Part shown: piece after piece, positions 10,700-22,033 of the stretch
How positions within the stretch are numbered: position 1 is the stretch's first letter
Layout: each line of letters starts with the position of its first letter
Assembly (NCBI RefSeq): GCF_003473485.1
Contig: NC_053042.1
Coordinates: 18,434,501 to 18,498,500 of the forward strand
Length of the DNA stretch: 64,000 nucleotides
DNA from: Medicago truncatula
Taxonomy: Eukaryota > Streptophyta > Magnoliopsida > Fabales > Fabaceae
Reading direction: 5' to 3'
The notes under the pieces: model-generated
What the model saw: only the letters and a program-made list of their open reading frames with translations
The model's database searches: none
What the model was told of the DNA's origin: nothing
Position numbers and translations under genes: made by a program

Positions 10700-12059
10700 T
10701 TCGTCACATTGAATCGAGGTAAAATGGGAGATGGAGAGAGATAGAGATATGAACATATTAGAAAGAGACATGGAGTTGAAGAAAGAATGAATGACAGAAA
10801 TGGTGAAAAGAATAATACATGCCTCTCAAAATACGTAAGACATAAGAGTATGTATGCGATTATAGATGCACACAGCACTTTCCATTTGTATATGTTGCAT
10901 TGGAAAATTGAAAACATTCAATGCCGGTAATGGAGGAATAAGAAGAGTGTGTAATTGTTGTTTAGAATACCTAGTTAAGGATCTTGAACTCAGACATACA
11001 CATTTAATTCTTCATTAACTGTTGGCACAAAGGATGGTTTAGCTTCTTATCAAACACAAAAGAGAATTTGAATTTCAAAAATGACTTTCATTGTTGTTTT
11101 AAGATGTAATTTCCCGCTCATAATCTAGGGTTAAGGGGTTGCATATCTTGTTTGCGTTGTAGTTTAGGATTAGATAATAAGATAAGATAAGATAGATAGT
11201 ATTACCATGTAACATAATAATGTATATCACAATCAAAACCTATTAAACACTAACACAGACCCGACAATGAAATATAGGCAACAATAATAATCTGTACAAT
11301 GCAAAAGTATAAGTCATACAACAAAGGAACTACATACCAGATGTGCTACAAACTTAACAGCAGCAAGTAATTGAGGCTACAAATGATGACAAAAGAAAAA
11401 ACAATTAGAACCAAATTAAAAACCGAATAAAAGTAAAATTTGAACACACGCAAGGGTGCTTAGTTACAAACCTTGTCATTATGCTTATACGCTCTTTTCA
11501 GCTGCAAAATATTCTCCTACGTAAAAGATCACCAACTTCAGGAAACTTCGTGTTAAAATTGTCTTTCAATATTGAAATTAACTTTTTTAATATAGAAATT
11601 GATATGCCAATATTAACAGAGTATTTTGTAATACTTATAAAAATTAATGTGATAATATATAATTATATTGAAATATTGATGTGACAAAATTAACAGAGTA
11701 TTTTGTAGAGGTTACTGTTTAACGTAAGAGATTGACTATTATACCTAGTATTTTCGAATTTGGATACATTGAATGGCCGTTGTGGATATTCACTACAAAC
11801 TCAAGGACAAAAATGACTATTATACCAAATATAAATTAATTTAAAAAAAATCTAAAACATTACAATAAAAGAGATAAAAACTATTAAATTGATATTGTAC
11901 ACAATAAATACGGATATGACCAATTCCAAACACAATGTCCAAGTATTTTGTCAATATTTGTGTTAATAGTATTATTTTGATTGATATTTGTGTTCTAATA
12001 TTATTTTTCAAAATTGCGTTAAAAAATTATTATTTTTCAAAATATTTTAACATTGAATA
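10700..12059. other. Intergenic stretch
   Basis: AT-rich. A short GATAAGATAAGATAGATAG run lies at about 11178. No gene, RNA or clear transposon ends recognised. Confidence 0.4.
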
Positions 12060-12068
12060 TATATAAAA

Positions 12069-12942
12069 GGGTTAATTAAGTTTTTGTTCCTATAAATATC
12101 TGCAGTTTTGTTTTTAGTCCCTATAAAAATAAATCACACTTTTTAGTCCCTACAAAATTTTCCATTAGTGTTTTTAGTCCCTGTTAAATTAAAATTTGTT
12201 TAATTATGCTTAAAATTTTGAATTTTTTAATGATTTTTTACATACTTGTTTAAAACATTATAAAAGGTTCCGCCAAAATAAATTAGCTCAAAATTTTATT
12301 TTTAGGTCCAAATTTTTGTTAGTTTTATCTTGAATTTTTGGCGTTTTAAAAAAATTATATTTAATTCATTACATGTTAAAAAATTCTAATTTTTTATAAA
12401 AGAGATTATTATAATGTTCTTAACATGTCTGTTAAAAATCATTTAAAAATATAAAAGTTTAAGTATAATTAAACAAATTTAATTTAACAGGGACCAACAC
12501 ATAATTTTAGTCCTTGTAAAATTAAAATTTGCTTAATTGTGCTTAAACTTTTAAATTTGTAACATATATTTTTCACATACTTACTTAGAATATTATACTA
12601 AGTTCCTCCGCAAAAAAAGTAACTTAAAATTTTATTATTAGGTCCAAATTTTCATTAATATAATTTTGAAAATTTGGCTTTTAGAAAAATTCATATTTAA
12701 TTCATTACATGTTAAAAAAAACTAAAATTTTTTACAAAAGAGTGTCTTACGATGTTATGAACATGTATGTAAAAAATATTTCAAAAATTTAGAAGTTTAA
12801 ACATAATTAAACAAATTTTAATTTAACAGGGACTAAAAACACTAACAAAAAATTTTATAGGGACTAAAAAGTGTGATTTATTTTTATAGGGACTAAAAAC
12901 AAAACTGCAGATATTTATAGGGACCAAAAACTTAATTAACCC
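12069..12942. mobile_element. Mutator-like element with internal tandem palindrome
   Basis: Ends are GGGTTAATTAAGTTTTTG and its reverse complement; the inverted ends run more than 100 bp and contain several 'TTTAGTCCCTATAAA'-type phrases. TATATAAAA stands directly outside both ends (12060-12068, 12943-12951), a 9-bp duplication as in the Mutator superfamily. The interior holds two tandem, about 330-bp direct copies (about 12170-12495 and 12505-12832), each itself bounded by TTAAATTAAAATTTG and its reverse complement CAAATTTTAATTTAA. No transposase is present, so it is non-autonomous. Confidence 0.85.
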
Positions 12943-12951
12943 TATATAAAA

Positions 12952-13455
12952 AAAATATAATTGGATATTTTAAAAATATATAATGTGTTCTAATATTATT
13001 TGGAATTTGTTTTTGACAGATAGTATCATTTGGAATTTAATTTTAAATTATAGGGTCCATGTTTACTATGTAAATAGGAAAAAAAATACTAAAAACCTTT
13101 CAATTTATAAAATTTCATAAAGAAAAAGAAAATTAAATCCGCAGGAAAAGTGACCAAAAAGAATTCAAATTCATTCGCAGGAAAATCCTCAGCAGAAGAT
13201 ACAGTTACCCGCAGGAAGTGACCATAGTATAATGATAACCGCATGAAAATCCTCAGGTATTCCTGCGGATAAATTTCAGCCGGAAATTTCGCAGGTACAT
13301 CGATAGTTTCTAATAGTGATTAGACAAAAATTTGGAGAAACTTTGAGAGAGAATCGATTCACTCGAAAATAATCTCAATTGTGCACTGAAGAATTGTTTA
13401 ATTGGTCATTGCTTCTAACAATTGTGCAGACTCAGCATAACTATATAACTGCAAT
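12952..13455. other. Intergenic stretch downstream of the CK1 relic
   Basis: Contains several CCGCAGGAA/TCCTGCGG-like phrases at about 13139-13295, forming weak inverted repeats. No gene recognised. Confidence 0.35.
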
Positions 13456-14131
13456 TTATTGGTTCATTGTTTCTTCATGCTCAGCTTCAATTTGTGGATA
13501 CTTCAATTTAGTCCAATCAAACACAAAGTAAATATCGGTATTGTTGTTTGATTAAGTATCGCCATTTCCCTTATCATGTCATATTTCTTCTTTTTAGTGT
13601 CAGCTTTTATGACTTGCCTTGGAAGACTGGAAACAGTTTGCTATAACAAGTTAGAAAGTAGAATGACAAGGATACTGAAAGAAGTAAAAATTTCGGCATC
13701 CAAACAACCTTCCTCTCAAAAAGTACATTAGCACATCACTAAGTGATTTAAGATCATCTCTTCTTCCTTGTTCTGCAAGGTAATAAAACTAGAAACTTAT
13801 TTAAATAAGAACTTTGATAAAAAAAAACAGGTTTTTTTAGGAGTATGTTAAATAAATTGCCCCCACTAACCAATCTAAGGAGAGTGTTGACATTTGCATA
13901 TGTAACAAAGGTTTTTATTTAGGGGACCATTGTAATTAAATCTTTAGTTTTTCATAGAATAAACCAATACTCATACATTTGTATTATGACGTCATGAAAA
14001 CCCAGGATCAACTAAATCCACACCTATAAATAAACAATCATGACTCATTTGTAATCAACTTATTTGAGTCTTAAGAACAATACAATGTATTCCTTGCTCC
14101 AAACCTCACACTACTATTTCTTTTCTATTGT

Positions 14132-15229
14132 CAACTAAAATCTTTTATATTATCCAACTAATCTATAAGCTAACATTACCATCTCAAATTATACAACAAT
14201 ATTGTTAATTACTTAGTAATTACTATATATACTTTTTGTTTTTGTTTGGAAAGAGTGAAGATTTTATGGTTGAAAGGGAGAACTTGTTATGTTTAGAGGG
14301 AAAGTTGAAGAGTGAGAGTAGTTGTCAAAGAAGTACGACAACAACTAGTTTTAGTTTTGGATAGCTTTCAATGGTGACAGAAAATTTTAAGGAATTGATA
14401 GGGGAAGGTGGTTTTGGAAGAGTTTACAAGGGTTGTCTCCCAACCGGTGTGGTAACTTTTAGGACGTTGTTCATTTATATATTATAATTGTAAATGAATT
14501 TTTTTTGGCTAAATTATACTTTTGGTTCTCATAAGTTATGTTCATTTTATTTTGGTCTTCTAAGTTATAAATGTTTGTTATATATTTTGCATGTGCATCT
14601 TGTTGCTACAAAACAATTAAATCATGATGGTGGTTAAGGTTGACACGAAAATACAGAGGTTCATATGCTAAGCGTGTTGCGTCATTCTAAACTTGTCATA
14701 TTCCAATTAAATTTAGATGATTAGAATGACGTAGCACGCTTATCATATGAACCTAGTTAAAAATCCGTGACAACTTTGACCACAATCAGGATTTAATTGT
14801 TTTACAGCAAAAGGCCGAAAGTACAAAATCTAACAAACATTTAGAACATAAAAAACCAAAATGAAAATATATAACAAACATTGTAAACTCTTCCAAAACC
14901 ACCATTCCGTAAAAATTTCTGTCACTATTGAAAGCTCTCCAAAACTTAAGTTAGCTGTTGTTGTATTGCTTTGACCAATACTCACACTCTTCACCTTTCG
15001 CTCTAAACCAAATAAATTCTTCCTTTCACCCTCTGCATATACAATAACTAAAATCATCACGCTTTCCAAATAAAAATAAAAATAAAAAGTATATAGTTAT
15101 TACACAGTTAATAGTAGTAATTTTAATACAATATGAGTAACAGTAACCATAATGTTGTATAATAGTTGTTAGTATTTGAGATGGTAATGTTAGTTTACAA
15201 TTTAGTTGGATAGTATAAAAGATTTTATT
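14132..15229. repeat. 1.1-kb imperfect inverted repeat with receptor-kinase fragments
   Basis: The left arm (14132-14690) and right arm (14721-15229) are reverse complements over most of their length, with a loop of about 30 bases. Matching landmarks include AATCTTTTATA.TATCCAACTA at the outer ends, CTAACATTACCATCTCAAAT, a shared kinase exon, AAAACAATTAAATC, and TCATATG.TAAGCGTG near the loop. Both arms carry the start of a receptor-like kinase catalytic domain: the left reads MVTENFKELIGEGGFGRVYK on the plus strand (14371 on), the right reads LSFGELSIVTEIFTE on the minus strand before its Gly-loop goes out of frame. Neither can encode a kinase. It lies inside the CK1 relic. A transcript through it could fold into a long hairpin. 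Confidence 0.8.
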
Positions 15230-16203
15230 TCATATGTTAAAGCTATAGCAGGTCCATTCCTAGAGTTTTACGGGCCTTAGGCATAATATGAAAAAAGGAT
15301 CCTTACATAATGCATCATAATTTTTTTAGCTCATTGTTGTGTTTTTTTGCTTTTCATTTTGTTTTTTTATTTTGCTTTTCACTGCAAAATAAATGTTTTT
15401 TTTAGACAACATCTGAAAATAAATTAAATATTCTATATACATCAAAACAAAATAAAAATACCGTAGAAGTAGAGAAAAATAGCACATGTGAAGTAGACTG
15501 AAATTTTAGCACCCTATTTTCAACTAAAATAGAATTTGCTTTGTTACGAAAATTATCCCAATTTCTTGGATAATAAATATCGTCGATATTTTTAATATTA
15601 GTGAAGCACATTATTAGGAACAAAGGGCCCAAAAAAATAGCACCAATTTCTTCGATAATAAATTTTTTAGCATATTATCAAGAACAACCAATTTTTTTTA
15701 TAGGAGGGTGTATATAGAAATTTTTGTGTTATATGAGATATATATAGCAAATCTCACTAAAAGGGCCAAAAATACTAACAGATGTCAGCCCATTCCTTTA
15801 TCATGTCAAAGTTATATGGGATATATATAGCTGCTATAGACGCGATTTTAACAATAACGAATTAGTTGAACTCAAACTAACAAGTTTGTTCTATAAAAGA
15901 AAACAGATGCAACTCTTGGAAAAATGAAAACTTATGTCTTCCTTCAAGAAGCATAAATATTTGCTTGACTCATGGAGAAGTCAGGGATACTTTGCAATTA
16001 CAGGTTGGTGAGAAGCCAATGAAAATGTAGAGAAAATTGTTAGCACATTATTAAATGATGATCTCGAGAAAAAAAGAGTCTACAGAAGTCAACAAGTAAC
16101 AATTATAAAACAAAAAGCAAATTCTTGCAGATTTGATAGCAACGCAGCTTAAGAAAAACTTATGGGGGAAAAACACTCATCTATATGATCGAAGCAGAGG
16201 TAA
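15230..16203. other. Stretch between inverted repeat and MULE element
   Basis: AT-rich, inside the span of the CK1 relic. I searched both strands for the missing CK1 exons (HRDIKPDN, DYGLAKK) and did not see them. Confidence 0.35.
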
Positions 16204-16212
16204 TAAGAAAAA

Positions 16213-16736
16213 GGGTTAAATATGTTTTTGGTCCCTACATTTTGCGCGATTTTGAGAATAGTCCCTACATTTCAATGAATGTTTTTAAAATCCCTACATT
16301 TTTTCTCCGTTAGTGCAATTGGTCCCTGCCATCGGTGCCATGTTGATGAAACACAGGCCATCATAACAAGTTCAACCCCACCCCACCAAATCTCCACCAC
16401 AACACCTTCCACACCCGTAACAACAAGCGCTTTCAACGATAACATCATCGCTTTCGGCCTCCAAATCTTCCCCTCTAAACCAACATATTTCACCGGAAGT
16501 GTGACGAACACCGGCGATCCGCATCTACGAAGCTGCGGAGAAAGATCGTGGTGAAGTTCTCCGCCGTTTTCCGGCGAGATTGAACCGTCAACATTGACAT
16601 CACGTTAGAAATTTGACAACAGGGATTATTTACGCTAACTCAGGAAAAATGTAGGGATTTTAAAAACATTTATTGAAATGTAAAGACTAATTCTCAAAAT
16701 CGTGCAAAACGTATGGACCAAAAACATATTTAACCC
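16213..16736. mobile_element. Mutator-like element with GC-rich filler (possible Pack-MULE)
   Basis: Ends are GGGTTAAATATGTTTTTGG and its inverse, with about 100 bp of inverted similarity (TTTTGAGAATAGTC, TGTTTTTAAAATCCCTACAT). The 9-bp sequence TAAGAAAAA flanks both ends exactly (16204-16212, 16737-16745). The interior (about 16330-16610) is markedly richer in G and C than its surroundings and open for 91 codons on the plus strand, with PSKPTYFTGSVTNTGDPH near the end. This looks like captured host coding sequence, but I do not recognise the source. Confidence 0.8.
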
Positions 16737-16969
16737 TAAGAAAAACAATAGCAAAATATGGAATCCATAACTTCACTCACCATCTTAACAGCCACTTTCT
16801 CTTGAGTTTCACATCAACACCTGAAACAACAAGTCCACATGTTATTCAAAGGATAAAAAGAACGTTAAAATAAATTGATAAAGTGCATACCCAAATAAAG
16901 CACTCTAAATCCTCCACCCCCAAGTTTCCCCAACACCTTGATTTTTTCACCTATAACAAGATCCATCGT

Positions 16970-18459
16970 CACACACTGGAACAGGAATTTATATAAAAAA
17001 AAAAATAAAAAAAAAAAAACACAGAAATGAAGCCGAAAAAGGAAACTTTGGATGTGTGCGTGGAGGTGAAGGAATTAATTATGTGACCTCCGAAATTGTA
17101 ATGATTTTGTAGCAAATAATTGTGGAAGTATATTTGATTATCAAATTTTCTTTTAATGAGCTCAATCAATCATTGCTAATTCCTTCATCAATATCAACTA
17201 ACACAATTTATGATAATAATCTGAGCTCCTTCTGTAACACCCAATATATATTTTTGAAGGAACACCAAATTATTATATATACGCTAGAAAATATATATTT
17301 TTTAGGAAATATACGCTGGAATATATATACACCAATTATTGTGCCAAAAAATATGCATATCAAGTTTGGTATATATTAATATAAGCCCTTTTATTTTTAG
17401 TTTAATTTTGTTTTTCCACAAAAGTGCCTTTGCAAAACAGAAAATGCTGTTTTTTTTTTTTTTTTTGTGAACAAAATAAAATATGAACAATGTTGCAAAA
17501 TTTATCCATTAGTATTACACAACTTTTTGTTGCAAAATTACTTATTTTAGTACTTTAACCAATGTCCCAACGACACTCATTAGCATTCTCCTTTCAATTA
17601 TTGTGACTTCTTTGGTTACAATTAGAGCGTCAATCATGGCAATCACATCAACCCCAAAATATAGCAATGGGTGTCAATGTTCATCATCATTTTTTCTCCC
17701 ACCATCCAACATCCATTTATGTCTTCAATTGATGTATAATTTATAAATAACCCCTTCCTTATGAAAGATATTGTTAAGCTGCAATGCTTGGGCTCTATGC
17801 ATTGGAAATGAAAATGAATAAAGGTTCTAAATTCTCTGGGAAACAAATGGAAACTTCACTTAATCAATGTTATTGTAGATCCACTTCTACAATTTCTTGA
17901 GATAGAAAAGGATCATATGTCCTCTTCAATATTATAGTTTTTGGAACTATAGTAATTTTTGATTGATTTAAATTATGTGAATTATCAGAAAAAAAGTTTA
18001 GAACAAGCCAATGATGTGCGCACAGATTCTAGTTGGGTTTTTCCAGCTTCTGTGACAAATTTTTTGCAGCATTCTTAATGTTTGCTTGTTACTTGGAGGG
18101 TCCTTTTCATTTAACCAACGTGAAAATGGTGGTATTAAATTCATCAGTTACGATAATACCACGAGCCCAGGGAAATTCGATGATTTTATGACAAGAGTTG
18201 CTTGTAAATGTTGTTGGATAAAAGCCCTAACAATCTATGTGTTGCGTAATTTGGTATACGGCCGGCGAAATCATTTTCAGCCATTTCTCGCAGTTTTAAA
18301 TAAAATTTGGCAACTGAAGGATGAGCATAAGGAGGCTATATGGACATTAGAAGAATAAACTGTTGTTGCTAGCAATTATTGAGAAATTAAGCTTATAGTT
18401 AATCATATATTGAGCCAAAAAGCGCAAATATAACAAATCAAGCTTCTCCTAGAAATCAC
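16970..18459. other. Intergenic stretch with one unexplained open frame
   Basis: A 90-codon plus-strand frame at 18086-18358 reads NLVYGRRNHFQPFLAVLNKI, then WQLKDEHKEAIWTLEE before its stop. The text looks protein-like, but no family is recognised and no splice partner was found. The rest is AT-rich with poly-A and poly-T runs. Confidence 0.35.
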
Positions 18460-18781
18460 TTAGTTATGATAGTTGATTTCATCGACTTTTGCACAACAGC
18501 AGAAGTGATTCTCAGGTGGAATGCACTCTCCTATCTCATAGCCTATTTTCTTGCAGTAGGCATTACAATTAGGATAGTTTTTGCATGTTCCTGGGCAGAA
18601 TTGTTTGCTGCTCACACCTGCATTTTATTGGTATTTCACACTATAATAAATCAACATATATGATATAATAATAGTATTGAAAATCATGAATTAAAGAATA
18701 TTTTTGCTTATTAATATGTAACATACCAAGAAAGAAAATAGCAATGAGCATTGCTGCAAGGATAAACTTCAGAGAAGCCAT
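18460..18781 (-). CDS. Secreted defensin-like (DEFL) cysteine-rich peptide
   Basis: Two exons. Exon 1 (18781-18727) encodes a signal peptide, MASLKFILAAMLIAIFFL. Exon 2 (18617-18460) follows a AAAATGCAG acceptor and encodes GVSSKQFC and the mature peptide, ending in TAA. The phases fit exactly (213 coding bases, 70 residues). The intron is 109 bp and sits just after the signal peptide, the usual place in plant defensin-like and nodule cysteine-rich genes. The mature part has eight cysteines spaced C-x3-C-x5-C-x3-C-x9-C-x7-CCC, with CNAYC, GEC and the final C-x-C of the cysteine-stabilised alpha-beta fold (C-x3-C, G-x-C, C-x-C). The central residue of the C-x-C is itself a cysteine, which is unusual. 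Role is unknown: antimicrobial, signalling or symbiotic peptides all share this form. It should be secreted or, if nodule-expressed, sent to symbiosomes. Confidence 0.85.
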
Positions 18782-18789
18782 TGAGTCAC

Positions 18790-19248
18790 TTGTTTTAGGT
18801 TTTTTTTCGTTCTTTTGGTACTTTCGACATGTATAATACCCTGTTTATATGGAGTAAATGCATATCAATTCATTCATTAATTGCGCATTAATTATTTTTT
18901 GTCTAAAATTGATTTTGCACTTTTTTTTTTTTGACTAAAATTAATTGTGCATTCTAAGCGATACGATTTGTTTTCTCTCTTGAAAAAGGTGGATTCGTTT
19001 TTTATCTTCCTCCATGTTTTCGGTTAAAAGAATCAATTAATGGTTCTCTCCATTAATTTCGTTTACGAATTCAACTCTAGAGACTAGAAGTAAGTAAGTG
19101 AGTTTTTTGGTGTTTGAACCACAACTTTAATCTGTGCAAAAATGCACATGATAAGGGGTGATTAATGCACCACTTCGAGTTTTTCAAAATCTTATTAATA
19201 AGGTTTTTTCTTGAAAATTGATTTTTTTTTCTTCTCTCCTCAATTAAC
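18790..19248. other. Promoter side of the defensin-like gene
   Basis: The minus-strand sequence TATAAACAGGGTATTATA lies at about 18836-18853, and its TATAAAC could be a TATA box some 65 bp upstream of the start codon. The rest is AT-rich and unrecognised. Confidence 0.35.
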
Positions 19249-19250
19249 TA

Positions 19251-19735
19251 CTCCCTTCGGTCCTTTATATAAGAAAAGAAACCAAAAATCATCAAAACCA
19301 AGAAAATGACGAATTCTTATTCCCAAAAAAGAAATGACAAATTTTATAAGATTGAATAAAAAAATTGATTAATCATTTTATAGTAAAGGAGTTGCTATGC
19401 TTAGTGTGTGACTCGTTGGTTTTTTTTAGAGTGGTTAAATTTCTACAAGAATTCGTAGAATTAATTACTAAAGAATTAATAATCTACTCATCGCTTACCA
19501 TTATCTGGATATAAAATCATGAGTTGTTGTAATTTTTTTGAATGTTTTTACAAATATACCCTCTTAAAAATTTGTGAAGTATTAAATATACACACTAATA
19601 TTGAAAAGACCAACATTAAATGAGGGTTAGAAAAGTCTTTTAAACAATAAATATACCTTAAAAGTTGTGACTTTTTCTTATAAATAGGACCAAAACGTTT
19701 TTTGAAAATTTTCTTATATATAGGACCAGAGGGAG
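19251..19735. mobile_element. Stowaway-like MITE
   Basis: Left end CTCCCTTCGGTCCTTTATAT and right end inverse CTCCCTCTGGTCCTATATAT are clear inverted repeats of about 26 bp. TA stands outside both ends (19249-19250, 19736-19737), the Tc1/mariner target. No coding content. Internal phrases (AGTCTTTTAAACAATAA, CCTTAAAAGTTGTGAC) recur in the element at 36254. Confidence 0.85.
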
Positions 19736-19737
19736 TA

Positions 19738-20185
19738 AAACACAATTCTAGTGCAAGTGATGATCATATGCATATTGGGGTTTTTCTATAGCCTCTTACA
19801 TTCTTTGACTAATTGGATAACAATAAAATTAGGGTTTTTCTATCATATATATGCAATCTCTTATATCTAATCCAAGATGTGCTAACCCTACTTCTCAAAC
19901 CCTAAACCTACATTTTCTAGCGCCACTTATTTGAAATTTCAAATCAGACTTACCCTCTTGGTAGCCTTAATTGCATGGCATTAGTAAACTCTACCCGTTT
20001 AGCTTACTAGGGACATTAAAATGCATTGGTTTTTCCATGCAATAGTTAACTATACATCTTCTCTTTGGTTTTCTATGCAATAAATATCCAATGTTTATGT
20101 TATGCGTGCCTTAACAGTATATATACACTATGCTATTCAATCAACAACCCATATTACTTTGGTTTTACTTCTAATCGTTTCAGCC
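19738..20185. other. Upstream region of the B3 gene
   Basis: ACAGTATATATACACTATG at about 20115-20133 holds a good TATA box about 60 bp before the B3 start codon (20186). Nothing else recognised. Confidence 0.45.
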
Positions 20186-21270
20186 ATGCCTAACAGAGAC
20201 GTTGAGACCCTATTATCCTACCACACTCTGACCGGTAAAACTCATCAAACTAAAATGAAATAAGTTATATATGTATTTTGATAAGCATTCTGATTTAGTT
20301 CTTGATTTTGCAGAGCCACTTGATCCTAATCATGTTGATGAATTTTCTAAGATTGTTAACGATCTTCGCCAGAAATACCGAACATATGTTGTTGGGTTTG
20401 ATGTTGAGCATGTAAGTTTGTTGCTTTGATCTACATGTATGTGATCTTACGTTTGACTATCTGCACGTGGTTGTATTACTAACATTTAAATTTTTCTTCA
20501 ATGTTTAGGGAGTTGTTCTTCTTCCAAGCATGTTCTGTCACGACTTTGGTGACCAGCTGGATCGTCTAGCAACTTTGGTTGATGGTAACGGTAATGAATT
20601 TGAGGTTTATGTCGAGAAACACAAGAGTGGCGTGTACCTAACTAGGGGATGGCATGCGCTTAGGGATTTTTACAAACTTACTCTGGGTTCTTGGATATCA
20701 ATGGTGTTTCTTGGCTATGGAAGGTTTGAAATAAGCTTGAAAGATAGGTTTGGCAGAAGATCCGTAATCCTGTGTTTACGCCATCAATGAAGTTTATGAT
20801 TGATCGTTCTTGGCTGCCTTTCCAAATGATGGATGCTGTTCCTACACCTTATGCTCAAGATGAGATGAGTTTCCAATTCTCATATGAAAAGAGGCTGACT
20901 AGTGATGAGATTAAGTCTGGCTGGTTGGTGAGTTAATTACCATCACATTTTGATTGATGCTAATAAGCTGTCTTGGTGCATATTAAAAACTGACAACTAA
21001 TTTTTTTTTTTCAAGGTTCTTGCTTTTGGTGGGTTTTGTGCGCTGACCTTGGACAAGATCACTACTTCATTGAAACTGGTCGATGATTATGGGAACAAGT
21101 GGATGTGCACACTAGTTTATGGTACCATACCTTACAGGCACTTTAAGATAGGTGGTGGCTGGAAGAAGGTGGTGGATGTGAGGGGAATTACTGGAGGTTG
21201 CCATGTTATGATATGTGCTCCTGCTGATGGAATGAACGAGACACTTTATTTTAGGGTTATTCGCCATTAG
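20186..21270 (+). pseudogene. Two-B3-domain DNA-binding protein gene with one frameshift
   Basis: Four exons: 20186-20234, 20314-20411, 20509-20927, 21016-21270; every intron is GT..AG. Exons 1-2 encode MPNRDVETLLSYHTLTEPLD and KIVNDLRQKYRTYVVGFDVE. Exon 3 opens with B3 domain 1 (GVVLLPSMFCHDFGDQLDRL, then FEVYVEKHKSGVYLTRGWHA and ISLKDRFG). The linker and the start of B3 domain 2 (DEMSFQFSYEKRLTSDEIKS) continue in another frame. Exon 4 completes domain 2 (KLVDDYGNKWMC, FKIGGGWKKVVDVRGI, ETLYFRVI). The frame breaks once, near 20752-20760, where GGCAGAAGATC would need one more base; exon 3 is 419 bases, one short of a multiple of three. With that base it would be a nuclear transcription-factor-like protein of about 273 residues; as read it stops after the first B3 domain. 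B3 domains bind DNA in the nucleus. Confidence 0.8.
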
Positions 21271-22033
21271 GTTACTCGCTTTGATGGTTGTTTAGGGGAT
21301 CACGAACATTTTGGTTCAACATATTGGAAATTTGGTTTGATGTGCCTAGGATGTATTTTGAGTGAATTGTGGTGTTTTTGTTGTTTTAATTTAGTTTGAT
21401 CTTTATTTTTCAATTTAAGTTGTTTGAACTTATGCCCTACAGCAAGGTTCTATTTTGTAATGGTGCTTGGTTTTGAATTTATGATATGGGATCCTTTTAT
21501 CTATGTTGTTGTTTATTGAGTATATATTCATGATCATATTATACATGGTATGGGATATGCAAGTAAGAGCACACTAAAATGATCCAGCACTTTGGTTATT
21601 CAAAAACAATTTAAACTCCTAAAAATTTTGATTTTATTTGCAGAAACATTGTGCTTTGTTTGTCAACAATAACATGTATAATAATGTGTATTGTATGTTA
21701 ACATGTGGGACTCTTTGTTCACGTCGTATACAATATATGAAGAGCAAGCATGAACCTTGAATGAGGCAGAAATTATAGTTATTGGCTCACAGTGCATGTT
21801 TGTTCGATCAAAATTCTAATTAGAGATGTTGTAGTTCTGGAATTTCTTAAAATGGCGAGGGAGCTTTGATCACAATGTATATTGGTGAAAACTTCTTTGG
21901 TTTTGACAAATAAGTTTATAAAATTTGGCCTATTGACTTTGGGATTTCAAAGATGTGTAGTTTATTCAATAAAGTTTTGTTGCAATAAGTTTGATTGTCT
22001 ATGAATAAAATGATAGTAATAAGTTTGTTGAAA
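21271..22033. other. Downstream of the B3 gene
   Basis: AT-rich 3' flank and intergenic DNA; no gene recognised. Confidence 0.4.

Larger units (their letters stand above)
13456..16966 (-). pseudogene. Casein kinase 1-like gene relic, split and decayed
   Basis: Four pieces in order on the minus strand match CK1-type Ser/Thr kinases. First, 16966-16891: MDLVIGEKIKVLGKLGGGGF, then RVLYLG up to a GT donor (the start and Gly-rich loop; the usual GSGSFG is altered). Second, 16820-16781 after a TTTCAG acceptor: ETQEKVAVKMV with the beta-3 lysine (one frame off the first piece), ending in a GTGAGT donor. Third, 13772-13698 after a TTGCAG acceptor: [20 protein letters not shown], the signature [21 protein letters not shown] region. 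Fourth, about 13540-13456: YFVFDWTKLKYPQIEAEHEE, the post-catalytic segment, then a stop. The HRDIKPDN and DYG exons were not found, so no active kinase can be made. A 1.1-kb inverted repeat (14132-15229) and a Mutator-like element (16213-16736) lie within the gap. Confidence 0.7.

Noticed and set aside
10505-10744. Plus-strand 79-codon frame
   Set aside because: It mirrors exon 1 of the small minus-strand gene, which has matching splice sites and a second exon.
18086-18358. 90-codon plus-strand frame
   Set aside because: Protein-like wording but no family or conserved motif that I can name; left as a note only.
18466-18663. Plus-strand 65-codon frame
   Set aside because: Shadow of exon 2 and the intron of the defensin-like gene.
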